Shown in pieces: positions 9,567-19,597 of a DNA stretch of 64,000 bases. The DNA is from Selaginella moellendorffii (lineage: Eukaryota > Streptophyta > Lycopodiopsida > Selaginellales > Selaginellaceae): NCBI RefSeq assembly GCF_000143415.4, contig NW_003314265.1:540707-604706 (forward strand). Direction: 5' to 3'. Under the pieces are notes generated by a model. It saw nothing but the letters and a program-made list of their open reading frames with translations. It was not told the origin of the DNA and did not search any database. The position numbers and the translations under genes are program-made. Each line of letters opens with the position of its first letter. The stretch's first letter is position 1.

Positions 9567-11891
9567 ATGGGCGCTACGCGGCAGGGAATCTCTCCCGGTA
9601 GCACAGCGCTGGATCTACCCCAATTGGAATCACTCGCTAAAAACAAGAAGAAGCCTCCACTCTCGGAGTTTTTGATCTCCAGTAACTCGCAGTGCTCGGG
9701 AGAAATCCTCGCATCTCTTCTCAAGGCGTGTGGAGATGACCACGACATTGCTCGAGGGAAGCGAATCCACGAGCTCATCGCCTCCAATGAGGCCCTCCGA
9801 TCGGATAGATCCCTGGCGAATATGCTCCTCCAGATGTATAGCAAGTGTGGCAGCCTGGACGACGCTCAGCGGGTCTTTGATGGCATCGCAGCCCCCGATT
9901 CCTGCTCGTGGACGACAATGGCCACGGCATATGCCCAAAGAGGGTATATCCACAAAGCCAGGGACATGTTTGAAAGATTCCCGGCATCTCAAAGGACCAT
10001 CGTCTCCTGGAACGCTCTCCTGGCAGCATACGTTAAGAACGGCTGCCTCAAACAGGCGGAGGTGGTGTTCGATTCGATGCCAGGGCAAAATGTTGTGTCA
10101 TGGACAACAATGATCCACGCATATTCCCATTCCGGGCATATAGAGAAAGCAAGGAAGCTCTTTTCCTCAATGCCTGAGAAAAACCTTGTGTCATGGAACA
10201 CAATGCTCCAAGCTTTTATCGACGCAAACCAAATGAATCAAGCACAAGATTTATACGAAACAATGCCCCACTGGAACGTCGTCTCTTGGAACTCGATGCT
10301 CGCAGCAGCTGCCCAGAGTGGTCGTCTGGAAGAGGCAAAAGGAATCTTTTCTTTGATGCCGGAGTGGGGAGTTGTCTCATGCACAAGCTTGATTCTAGCA
10401 TCTTCTCGAGCTGGGAATCTCGACACCGCCAAAGCCATGTTTGACAAGATGCCCGTACGGAACATAGTGGCCTGGACGGCCATCCTCGCCATGTACGGAG
10501 AGAATGGCCACCTCGAGCAAGCCAAGCACATCTTTGACACAATGCCGAAGCGTAACTTGGTTTCCTGGACATCGATGCTTTTGGCATATGCCTCTAATGG
10601 TCATTTGGAGCGAGCAAAGATGCTGTTTGATGCAATGCCGGAAAGGAACATTGTGGCGTGGACTATAATGGTTCAGGCATATGCCGATTCCGGGCAAATG
10701 GAACTTGCGTGCCTTGTTTTTGATTCCATGCCCGAAAAGAATGCCGTTTCATGCACTGCAATGGTCACCATTTTTGCGTCCAAAGGTGACGTTGACCGTG
10801 CCAGGACAATATTTGACTCAATGAACGGGAGAGATTTTGTTACGTGGTCAGCGATGCTACAATCATATGCCGAGAATGGCTACGTTGACGCTGCCAAAGC
10901 CACCTTTGACTCCATGCCCGAGCGTGGAATTGTGGCATCTACGGCTATGATACAGGCGTATGGACAATCCGGCCTTGTTGCACAAGCCAAGCGTGGATTT
11001 GATTCTATGCCCGAGTGTGACACTGTGTCATGTATGACTATGTTATCTGCATTTGCCTTTAATGGGCATCTGGAGGAGGCCAAGGCCATATTCGAGACGA
11101 TGCCACGTACGGACGCTGTCGTTTGGGCCACCATGCTCCACGCCTACATTTACAATGGCCACCCCGAGAACGCGTACGACATCTTTGGCGCCATGCCCGT
11201 GCACGGCATCGTTGCTTGCACGAGCATTGTCCAGCTCTACGCGATGAGCGGGCAGCTCGGGCAGGCACGGGCAATGTTCGAGAATATGCCCGCCCGTGAT
11301 GCGGTGGCGTGGAACGGCATGGTTGGTTCTTACGCCCAGAATGGCAACCTCGTGGCCGCCAAGAAGCTCTTCGATTCCATTCCGGAAAACGTCCATTTGA
11401 TGTCGTGGACGGTCGTGATCGCGGCCTTCGCAAACTTTGGGATGGGAGTCGATGCCATGGAGATTTACCACCTCATGAATCTACACGGCGTCAAACCAGA
11501 TGCCCTGTGTTTTAGAGGTGTGCTCGTGGCGTGCAACCACATTGGGCTCTTGTACGAAGGGTGGCGATGTTTCCTTCACATGATCTACGATCACGGAATC
11601 TCGCCCAGAAAGACGCATTTCTGCTTCATGGTGGACAGTCTCAGCAGGGCCGGGCAACTGGAAAATGCCGAGAGCCTCGCAAACACAATGCCCTTCGAGC
11701 CGGATGTTTGTACGTGGAGCGCATTGCTGGCGGCGTGCGAGGGTCACAAAGATGGCGAGCGCGGCGTTCGCATCGCCCGGCATTTGCTCGGCTTGGATCC
11801 CAAGCACTCGGCAACGCACGTAGTTCTCTCAAACATGTGTGCCGGGCTTAGGGCAGTCGTGGAGGATCCAGCGACTGTTTCTCAGGGCTAG
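9567..11891 (+). CDS. intronless PPR protein with a long uninterrupted S-type array
   Basis: Pentatricopeptide repeat RNA-binding protein, expected in mitochondria or plastids for RNA editing or processing. Single exon, 774 aa from the ATG at 9567 (upstream in-frame codons lack an ATG). After a ~100-residue leader come about 17 consecutive ~31-residue units of the type AYxxNGHLExAKxxFDxMPERNxVSWT, then longer L/P-like units and the start of an E-type region (CTWSALLAACEGHKDGE). This is the PLS class, but built almost wholly of short S-like repeats. The C-terminus ends soon after the E-type 'THVVLSNM' block; no E+ or DYW deaminase domain follows before the stop. It may act with a DYW partner in trans or be C-terminally truncated. 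Confidence 0.92.
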   Translation: MGATRQGISPGSTALDLPQLESLAKNKKKPPLSEFLISSNSQCSGEILASLLKACGDDHDIARGKRIHELIASNEALRSDRSLANMLLQMYSKCGSLDDAQRVFDGIAAPDSCSWTTMATAYAQRGYIHKARDMFERFPASQRTIVSWNALLAAYVKNGCLKQAEVVFDSMPGQNVVSWTTMIHAYSHSGHIEKARKLFSSMPEKNLVSWNTMLQAFIDANQMNQAQDLYETMPHWNVVSWNSMLAAAAQSGRLEEAKGIFSLMPEWGVVSCTSLILASSRAGNLDTAKAMFDKMPVRNIVAWTAILAMYGENGHLEQAKHIFDTMPKRNLVSWTSMLLAYASNGHLERAKMLFDAMPERNIVAWTIMVQAYADSGQMELACLVFDSMPEKNAVSCTAMVTIFASKGDVDRARTIFDSMNGRDFVTWSAMLQSYAENGYVDAAKATFDSMPERGIVASTAMIQAYGQSGLVAQAKRGFDSMPECDTVSCMTMLSAFAFNGHLEEAKAIFETMPRTDAVVWATMLHAYIYNGHPENAYDIFGAMPVHGIVACTSIVQLYAMSGQLGQARAMFENMPARDAVAWNGMVGSYAQNGNLVAAKKLFDSIPENVHLMSWTVVIAAFANFGMGVDAMEIYHLMNLHGVKPDALCFRGVLVACNHIGLLYEGWRCFLHMIYDHGISPRKTHFCFMVDSLSRAGQLENAESLANTMPFEPDVCTWSALLAACEGHKDGERGVRIARHLLGLDPKHSATHVVLSNMCAGLRAVVEDPATVSQG

Positions 11892-12509
11892 CCACGTTTC
11901 TCAAAGCATCTTGTCATAACCCTCCATTGTCAAGGTCTTGGTGTTTGATTTGGATGCTAGAGACCCGCTAAATGACATGCTTTTCACGTGCGTGAGATTA
12001 CGCCATTGCGAAAATAAAAGATTCACAATCCACTCAGTGGAGCCGCACGCACGCAAGTAAAATATCTAACCGCACCGACGTAGTTTCATAGTTTCCTATC
12101 GTCGTTGGACCACCAATAAGTCCATGATCAAAGATTCCTTTTTCTTGGATGTCTGGGTAGCGAGCAATTTGCGTACGTCTCGTACGAAAACTTACAAAAG
12201 TGGTGACGCGTCAGCCTTAGCTAGATAGATATTCCTTCCCGGAAGCTTCAGCCTCGTGTGGAAGACCCGGTCCTTCGGCGGAAGCTTCCTCGAGCACGTG
12301 TTGTGGCCAAGAACGCCACCAGTGGCAGAAATTATTGTGCACCAAGCTTCCTACGAAGCGCGCGGGCTATACCCCACGTGCTAAAAGACGAGGGAAGCTT
12401 CCGGGTACCTGGGCAGCCTATCGCCAAATTTCTCCCATTACATAAGAGCAGGGCATCGCCGATTCTTCCTCACCGCTTGCGAGCGCTAATTCTCTCACAG
12501 GTCAAGTCC
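11892..12509 (+). promoter_or_regulatory. promoter of the ERF gene: three GAAGCTTC palindromes and two G-boxes
   Basis: The palindrome GAAGCTTC (fits the heat-shock-element unit nGAAnnTTCn) occurs at 12242-12249, 12281-12288 and 12394-12401; a one-base variant (CAAGCTTC) lies near 12343. Perfect G-boxes CACGTG lie at 12295-12300 and 12375-12380. All sit within 160 bp, 110-270 bp before the ERF start codon. The frame is open back to 12258, so the stretch could partly be coding, but it does not read like protein. 11892-12180 shows nothing further except the PPR 3' flank. Confidence 0.5.
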
Positions 12510-13556
12510 ATGGAGATGTTAAATTGCGAGGGCATTGGCTCGGACTTCTTCACATTCTCGGACGAGTCGAGCTTCCTGGCCAAGAAGATCGAGGATAGCC
12601 TCCGCGAGAGGAGAGGAGGAGGAGGAGGAGGAATGGCGAGCGTTGTGAAGCAGGAATTCGTGGATGATGGCGGCTTAGATTGGGCGAGCTTCTTGCAAGT
12701 GGATGACAAGAATGCGAGCAGCGGCGCGGGATTCCCAGCTGCTGCTACTCCACTCTCGAATCCCAGCCGCGATCACAACCCCAGGAGCAAGCTGCGAGTG
12801 AGCTTGCCGCAAGTCACAGAGGACTACCTCATGGCGGCGGAGACGCTCCTCATGGAATCGCCCGTTGCAGCGGCGTGGCAGCCGTCGCCCAAGCTGAGCC
12901 CCTGCTGGGGATCGAAGCGGATCAACACAGGCATCCCAAATCACCTCTTCTTCCTCAACGAGAACGATTCCGAGGAGATGCCGCTCTACGGGCTGCTCAA
13001 GGAGGCGGCCACCAGGCACCCATTCGATTCCGCCCCCACGAAGATCGAAGCAATCCAAGATGTGAAGCCAGAGCCTCCGGTGGCGGTGGCTATGGCGGCA
13101 GCAGCGGCGCCGCCAGCGGCGGTGGCGCCCGTACAGCCGGCCAGCCAGCCCCGGAGGCAGTACCGGGGCGTACGGAGGAGGCCCTGGGGGAAATTCGCGG
13201 CGGAGATCCGCGATTCCACCAAGCAGGGCGCGCGGATCTGGCTGGGGACGTTCGAGACCGCCGAGGAGGCAGCGATTGCCTACGATCAGGCCGCCTTTAA
13301 GATGCGGGGGCGGCGAGCGCTGCTCAATTTCCCCCTCCGCCTCGCCACCCCTGCCGCCGCCGCCGCCGCCCGTGCCGAATCGTCGTCGCCCGAGAGCTCC
13401 GTCACCAGCGCGATCGAGTCTCAAAAGGAGCGAACGAGGAAGAGGGCGCGAGATTCTTCCTTGTCCCAGTCGTCCAGCAAGAGGCAAGCTCCCCTGGTTG
13501 TGGAGATCCAAGAGCCCGACGTGGATTACATGGAGCAATTGTTGTCCGGGCTGTGA
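12510..13556 (+). CDS. AP2/ERF transcription factor (ERF subfamily)
   Basis: Nuclear ethylene-response-factor-type transcription factor, predicted to bind GCC-box DNA. Single exon, 348 aa from ATG 12510 (a second ATG two codons later is equally possible). The single AP2 domain (~residues 209-268) begins [20 protein letters not shown] and continues [20 protein letters not shown]. Ala and Asp at the two class-determining positions ([10 protein letters not shown]) place it in the ERF rather than DREB subfamily; the sequence resembles group IX. Poly-Gly and poly-Ala tracts flank the domain, a basic KERTRKRAR stretch follows it (possible NLS), and the acidic C-terminus ([11 protein letters not shown]) may be an activation region. 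Confidence 0.9.
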   Translation: MEMLNCEGIGSDFFTFSDESSFLAKKIEDSLRERRGGGGGGMASVVKQEFVDDGGLDWASFLQVDDKNASSGAGFPAAATPLSNPSRDHNPRSKLRVSLPQVTEDYLMAAETLLMESPVAAAWQPSPKLSPCWGSKRINTGIPNHLFFLNENDSEEMPLYGLLKEAATRHPFDSAPTKIEAIQDVKPEPPVAVAMAAAAAPPAAVAPVQPASQPRRQYRGVRRRPWGKFAAEIRDSTKQGARIWLGTFETAEEAAIAYDQAAFKMRGRRALLNFPLRLATPAAAAAARAESSSPESSVTSAIESQKERTRKRARDSSLSQSSSKRQAPLVVEIQEPDVDYMEQLLSGL

Positions 13557-13912
13557 TTCTCGGGTTCTAGATTCTAGAAAGTTTTGGCGACCATTGTTCA
13601 TGACCGTACTGACCCCTCAAATTGGATGGAAAAAAGCTTTGTATTGCTGATAATTTGATGATTGATATCCGATATATTCCTCTCACACAAAGATTGTTCT
13701 TGGGTGCTTGACAAAAACTAGATCGATGTTAGAACACAAATCGAAGTGAGTCTTTGCCATACGGAAAGTTTTTTGTTTGATACAAAAGTACACACTCCTT
13801 ACAGATATGACGACGCTATAATTCAATGATCTATGCTTTTACTTTCATGCCTTGCGTGGAAAAATGCTGTCCGACGATTGCATGACCTCGTTGTGATTTA
13901 GGGTTTAGGGCA
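13557..13912. other. intergenic, nothing recognised
   Basis: 3' flank of the ERF gene and leader of the next gene. A tttagggtttaggg string sits just before the ATG at 13913, resembling a telo-box (AAACCCTAA) in the leader, common in plant promoters. Confidence 0.4.
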
Positions 13913-14990
13913 ATGGAGACAGAGAACAAGGATCAACGGACGCTGTTGTGGGGCGCTTCGCTGCTGCTTTTCTTCCTTCTCATGCTGCTCACGCCGGCGA
14001 TCACTAAGAATCAGTCACAGCACGCGTTCGCCGATCAAAGAAATTTCCTAGGTCAGTTGCAGCCTCTTTCTTCGCCATTGTCAAAGCTTCGCTTTCGTTA
14101 TTCGCAGGCTTTCCAAACACGTTGAATGTTTTTTCGACGTTCCCTTACCTCGTCATTGGCTGCATTGGAACTGTGCTGTGCGCGCAAGGGAATTACTTTG
14201 GATTCAGGTATGGATTTTCTCCCTTTCTCCTTTCCTTTGCTAAACGTAGGATCATAGTTCTCAAGGGGAAGTCTGGGGATGGACGTGGTTTTTCGTTGGA
14301 ATCACGGCCTCGGCATTTGGTTCAGCGTATTACCATCTCAGGCCGAGTGATTCTCGCTTCGTTTGGGATTGCCTGCCAGTAAGTTCCATCATCTTTGCCT
14401 TGTTTTTTCTTCGCGAAACGAGCTTTGCTTGTGATAGATGGCTTATGCCTTTGCATCGATCGTAGCTGTCTTTGTTGTGGAAAAACGAGACGAGCTCAAA
14501 GGACCAAAATCGTTTGTGCCGTTGCTGCTAGCGGCCTCAGCAACGGCAACATATTGGTGGTATGCAAAAGACTTCTTTGCTCCTTTTATTTCTTCTTCTA
14601 ATCTATAGAGTTTACGTCTGCAGGTTCGCTGACGATATGCAATTGTTTGCACTCCTGCAATTTATTCCTTCGGTAGCCATCCCCGCTATGACAGTCGCTT
14701 TGCCTCCGAAATACACACAGTCCTGGTATTGGATGTGGGCTGCAGGTAAAAAACAGGCTTGCGAGACCAACTCTCGACCTTTGTTTCTGAAACTCAACGT
14801 GTTTCATTCGTTCGCAGGTATGTACCTGCTGGCCAAGCTTGCTGAAGCATTCGATTCTAGAGTTTATCACTGGACTCGGTTTCTAGTAAGTGGACATACA
14901 GTGAAGCACCTGAGCACGGCTATGGTGCCCGTGTTTCTTATGATCATGCTCGCTCCGCCCAACGTCAAAATTGAGCGATTAACCGTCTGA
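13913..14990 (+). CDS. alkaline ceramidase-like membrane protein (CREST superfamily)
   Basis: Predicted multi-pass membrane amidase of the alkaline ceramidase/CREST superfamily. Six exons: 13913-14051, 14108-14207, 14258-14378, 14438-14559, 14624-14745, 14818-14990 (258 aa). The first exon gives a strong transmembrane segment. The CREST metal-site pattern is present: Ser and His in FGSAYYHLRP, Asp in FVWDCLPM, and the paired histidines in SGHTVKHL. Introns are all 49-72 nt. Substrate cannot be told from sequence; related plant genes are annotated as (phyto)ceramidase-like without proven activity. Only 116 nt separate the stop from the next start codon. Confidence 0.75.
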
Positions 14991-15106
14991 TGGCAGTGGT
15001 TTTGAGCAGAAATATAATAGACTGACAGAAAAACTCGTGGAGAAGAGAAGAGAGCAAAATATCCTGGCGGCCAAACTAGGTACTTGCTTTGCAAAGGGGC
15101 TGCTCG

Positions 15107-15719
15107 ATGTCGATATGCCTGCAAGTTTCCAGTGGTGGAATTCGTCACAGCAGGAGGGATTCCTGGGAAAAATCCGGTTTTTCGAGGCATAAGTTGGCTC
15201 TGGCGAGAAGGCCAGCTACGACCTCCTCCGATTCTTCGAAGTCTTCCTCGGAGCAGCAGCAGGAGGAGGCCAAAGGCGTCCCAGAATGGGCCAAGCCGGG
15301 ATCTGATGTTCCTCCTCCTTGGGCTAGCGGCGAGAAGAAACAGGTCTCCTCAGAAGGCTTCCAGGATTTGCCTTACATCGTTTATCTGGTGGCTTCGTGC
15401 TTGGTCGCCATTGCTGCTGTAAGGTACTCTCTCTTGAATTTCCAAGTCTGTTCAACGCGCTTTGCTCAAACAGGTCGGCTCCATTTTCGAGTACTTCAAC
15501 AAAAATCCCGTGTTTGGGGTGATTCAACCGGACAGTCCCTTCTACACACCGGTGCTGGGTTTCTTTTCAATCACTGGCATCCCAGTTTCTGTAAGTTCCC
15601 ATTTTTCTTTGTCCCTGAGATTGTATTGTCAATCTTTGCAGGCGTTCCTATGGTTTAGAGCTATCAAACTTGCGAACAAGGACGCTGAAAGGCAGGACAA
15701 AGAGGACGGTTATTTCTAA
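15107..15719 (+). CDS. conserved plastid membrane protein, function unknown
   Basis: Three exons, 15107-15418, 15474-15590 and 15642-15719, give 168 aa. The N-terminal ~70 residues are Ser/Arg-rich like a plastid transit peptide. Then come a Pro-rich VPEWAKPGSDVPPPWA block, a transmembrane segment (YIVYLVASCLVAIAAV), the conserved-looking EYFNKNPVFGVIQPDSPFYT block, a second hydrophobic segment (LGFFSITGIPVSAFLWF), and a charged tail KDAERQDKEDGYF. The layout suggests a small thylakoid protein with two helices. I recognise it as plant-type but cannot name it. The start was chosen at the first ATG in the open frame. Confidence 0.65.
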
Positions 15720-15874
15720 GCCCATGTATAATACTTTTCTGATAACTTTTTAGACTTGGCTAAATATTTGACAATTGACCATTGACTTACGAATTAAGAA
15801 CCCTAAAGATTGACTACAGGTTTTTTGACGTAAACAAGATAACATAAATATCTGGATAACGCTTAAGCCCTAAA

Positions 15875-17355
15875 ATGGCTACTCTTCTCCAGCGAATCGA
15901 CCAGCAGCGATGGCCTCTCGGCCTCCCAATGCGATCTCCGCGCTCCTCCTCCTCCTCCTCCTCCTCCGCCAGGATCTCCTCACTGCGCGTCTCGCGCTAC
16001 TGCTGCATTGTGGCGACAGCGGCGGAATCCACCGCGGCGGAAGCTGCTCCGCCAAAGAGGGGCCCTAGGGAGACGAGGGACGTGAGCAAGGGCCCGAGCG
16101 GTGGAGCGAGCGCGGGGGACATTGGCAGGGGAATGGGTGCTGAATTCGACACCGTGGTCACGAACTCGGTAGGGAGCGCCTCTTTCAAGATCGCCAAGGT
16201 TCCCACCATGGAGGAGCGGGATTTCCGTGCTGCTGCTGTGATCGAGGTCGCGGATGTTGCTCAAGGTGTTCGATGCATCACTGTCGACGCTGAGTGCTCC
16301 AGAGAGGTACTTCGATTTTTTTTCTTTCATTCGTTTCTTTGCCATGGCTGGTTTCCATTTCATTCCAACTTTTCATCTTTGCATTTTCAAGTGAGAGTGT
16401 ATAAGTTTGAAGCATTGATCTATCTTTGCACTCTTTGCATGGAAGTTCTTCCTGATTTTCTTTTGGGGGACCACTGTAGCATGCGAGTTTCTTTTGATCA
16501 CTGTGCCAGTTTATTCCCCGGGAGCAAGCATACACGAAGTCTGGACAAATGGCCCAAGTTCGCCTCCTTGGCCAAGAGAGCTCCATCAAGCTCCCAGTGT
16601 CGAGCTCTCCCTTCTCCTGGGAAGTAAACCATGCCGTCACCATGAAGGCCAGAGCCGACGTTCCTTCGGGCACGCAAAAGCTTCCGCAATTCTTCCTCTC
16701 CGTCAAGAGTCCCCTCCAGCTTCACGTCACCGAGTCGGAAGCACCGGAGTTTTATGGATTGAAACAAGGTTCTTGAGTTTCCTGGTTTGATCTTTCATTT
16801 CTAGCAGCTTCTTATGGTTGCAGGAGATGAGATCGAGCTGGGGCCATTCGACTCCAGTGGGATGGACTTGCGGCCAGTGCTTTTCATCACCCAGTATCCA
16901 ACGCTGTTGATATTCGCGCAGGGGAAAGGCATAGCCGCGGCCAAGGCATTGATCGAGACGAAAGATGCCGATGTGAGTAGCCTCAACTTACGGCTGCGGC
17001 GGGACGTCCGGCTCTTCTACGTAGCTCCAAGGCCAGAACTACTAGCGTACAAGGTAGAACTCCATCCAAAATGATCCATAAGCTGAGACGATTGATCGTG
17101 CTGTGTTTCCAGGAAACGTTCGCAGAGTGGGAGAAGAAGAAGGTGAAAGTTTGCACTTCGGTTGAGGCTGCCAACGATCAATGGGACGGCCAAGTTGGAT
17201 CGTTCCAGGAATTATGGGACGAGGATGATCTAGAGTATGATCCGAGGAGCACGGCAGTGGTGGTATGCGCCGAGGCCGGGGCTGAGCAGGAGCTGGACGA
17301 ACTCTTGGAGAATGCCGACATTGTGAAGGAGCAGACTGTCAAATGGATCATCTAA
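15875..17355 (+). CDS. pKIWI502-like FAD/NAD(P)-binding oxidoreductase, plastid
   Basis: Ferredoxin-NADP-reductase-fold protein like the kiwifruit 'fruit protein pKIWI502' family, a plastid flavoprotein of uncertain substrate. Exons 15875-16306, 16510-16768, 16824-17053, 17113-17355 (387 aa). Residues 1-70 are a Ser/Ala/Arg-rich transit peptide encoded partly by a (TCC)n run. Then comes a FAD-binding barrel (QGVRCITVDAE, SGQMAQVRLL, QFFLSVKSP, KQGDEIELGP) and the NAD(P) half (PTLLIFAQGKGIAAAKALIE, RRDVRLFYVAP). The C-terminal WDEDDLEYDPRSTAVVVCAE resembles the final strand of the fold. The first intron (203 nt) is long for this locus. The N-terminal exon is less like the family than the rest. 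Confidence 0.75.
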
Positions 17356-17646
17356 ACCCAAAACCCTGAAACTCCAAAAACCTTCTCGCTGAGCAAAGCG
17401 GAGTTTACTCCTCGTCCGGCTGCCAGGGCCAGGAGCTTCTTGTCGAGAGTCTTGTCGCGTGGCAGTGGTCTGGGGAATCCAAGCAACAACTCCAAGATCA
17501 AAGTGCATGGGGTGGACGAGACTCGCTATGGCTTCCTCACGAACTACAACCAGACAGAATTCCTCCGTCCCTCGTTGGATCCAAGGGATACAAGCCTCGA
17601 ATGCTCGCCGGTTATCGACGTGACGGAGCGGCCGCTGCAATTCTAG
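17356..17646 (+). pseudogene. open frame continuing after the oxidoreductase stop, unrecognised coding remnant
   Basis: Directly after the TAA at 17353-17355 the same frame stays open for 96 codons and reads like protein (KIKVHGVDETRYGFLTNYNQ, ending DVTERPLQF). A further protein-like piece in another frame (GRKVSVDDLAALPAELGLKQ) lies near 17730-17810. This could be exon remains of a second gene whose 5' part is gone, or a lost C-terminal extension. I recognise no family. Confidence 0.35.
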
Positions 17647-17979
17647 GCGGACCATCAAGCATGATGATCCGCCACAAAAGCGGAGATCATGCCAAGGCTA
17701 GACTGTCCAGAGAACTGGTGCCTTGCTGCTGCGCGGTCGCAAGGTGAGCGTGGACGACTTGGCGGCACTCCCGGCGGAGCTCGGACTCAAACAGCGAATG
17801 GCTTGCGTGGGCAACTACAGGCCGTGCTAGAGGGAGCTGTGCGTAGACACAAGGCAGGGGTGAAAACTTTCGACCTGAGGAACCACAGTGAGGAAGCTGT
17901 CCTACAGCGAGTACCGATGAATCTTGCTCTCTCGGACGAGGGAGACGAGCGTGGAGAGCATCCGAGCAAAACGAGCAGA

Positions 17980-17982
<3 letters not shown>

Positions 17983-18012
<30 letters not shown>
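17983..18012 (+). repeat. (TG)n microsatellite
   Basis: About 15 uninterrupted TG units. Confidence 0.95.
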
Positions 18013-18013
<1 letters not shown>

Positions 18014-18179
18014 GGCCAGTGAGATGGGATTACACACGTGACGCGCAGGGCATTGCTGCCATTACCAGGGATCAAGCTCCAAAAACAGGGAACAGGGTAA
18101 GTATACTACCGAGGTTGTGAATGCCAACACTATTCCATTCGCTCTCTCCACTCTCTGCAGGTATAAAGGTGGGAATTGA

Positions 18180-19540
18180 AAGATGTTTAATAAAACTCCC
18201 TTTACCAAAAGTAAGGAAATATTTTAGGTTTCAGTTGTACTTTCAACAGATAAGTAGTGAAGAGTAGCAAGTTGTACAAGGAGCTTCATTTTTTCCAGAA
18301 CTACCCACTGTTTAAGTTCTCATCCTCCTAACAAAGTGGCCTCCAGTTTAAAAGTGTGGATGAGTTGAAAACATACTTAAAAGAGCAACATGCAATTAGT
18401 TTCGATTACTTCAACAATGACAACTTTGGCTAACCAAGGTACCATTGCAGTTAGTGCAAAAAAAATTCACCTATGGTGGAAAAACAAAACTTACCTACAC
18501 CAAGATCAGGCAACACTCAAAAAGTTGACATGGCATATTAGAACAAGAAGCTCAAATGTGCTCCAGTTTAAAACTAGATAAATAGAAGTTTACCAGTCAA
18601 CGATAGTCAAGAGAAACAAAGTGGTCAACAGACCGATAAAGCTGGGGCTATGGAGGACATGGAAGATTTTGACATTGATAATATAGAGATGGATAGAATC
18701 ATGGCATTGTTTGAGGAGAATGAAGTTGCAAATAAGGAGGAACACACCCTTATTATGTTCCTAAGGTGGCAGAAAGTCCAATGAGTGACCAAGAGATGAG
18801 TGAAATTTTGTTATCAAATCTCAAAGACATGGATAACAAGGGGAGTTTCAGAGCAGTCAGAACACAAGGCTTAGCAGAAATTCAAGTTGGTGAGGAGGAA
18901 ATGAACTAAATCATCTAGAATGTGAACAATGAAGATCTTGATTCTTAGGAGGAGGAGCCAGAGGCAATAGATGGGGAAATTGATTTTGCTTTTAAGTTTG
19001 AATAAGATCTTCAAGCCAAAGAACAAAAGTGAAAGGATGAAATAATGATATTATGGAAGAGTGAATTCAAGAAAATTAGATGTAATGATGCTTTCAATTT
19101 TAAATTAAATCATCACAAAAGTTTTTCTTGTTGATCAAATTAAAACTTGAAACAAGATAGAAAAAAGCAAAATTAACATAAAACCTTTCATGTTTAGTGT
19201 AAAATTTCTTAAGAAAACTCCATAGGAGTAAAGTACCACTTTAATCAAAGATGATGTTCACATTATTAACAATAATTTTCTATTGGTTCTCAAATCGGAA
19301 GGCAGTCTTATCAGCCTGGGCATGTATCAAAACATTGTAAGACGTGACTAAAGAAGTCCTATACCGGAAAGAAAGAAACTAACCCTACCCTCCTTTCTCT
19401 TCATCCATACAACACTTTCTCTATATTGCCAGTTCACTGTGCAGAGTGAACTGGATAGCAGCAAGATCGGGTCCTTGGCCTTCTTTTCTGCAATTCTAGA
19501 CTTTGGAAGTCACAACTTTAGATAGTGTTACCATTGAATG
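18180..19540 (+). pseudogene. decayed AT-rich coding remnant, possibly transposon-derived
   Basis: The sequence reads as protein in short stretches between stops and shifts. Near 18430-18540 a Cys/His-rich piece is suggestive of a zinc finger; near 18650-18900 there is an acidic stretch (MEDFDIDNIEMDRIMALFEE, later PMSDQEMSEILLSNLKDMD). No intact ORF exceeds ~60 codons. A domesticated or dead transposon gene is a guess. 19020-19540 is AT-rich with nothing recognisable. Confidence 0.3.
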
Positions 19541-19597
19541 AAACACACTAACCTTCGTACGTGTACATTCTGCATGTATGGAAGTTGTAAGATCTAG

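Noticed and set aside
12258-12509. 84-residue N-terminal extension of the ERF protein
   Set aside because: It begins at a non-ATG-like context filled with promoter-type palindromes and has no ERF-family character; treated as promoter/leader.
12675-13601. 308-codon minus-strand ORF over the ERF gene
   Set aside because: Antisense shadow of a GC-rich exon, with no recognisable domain.
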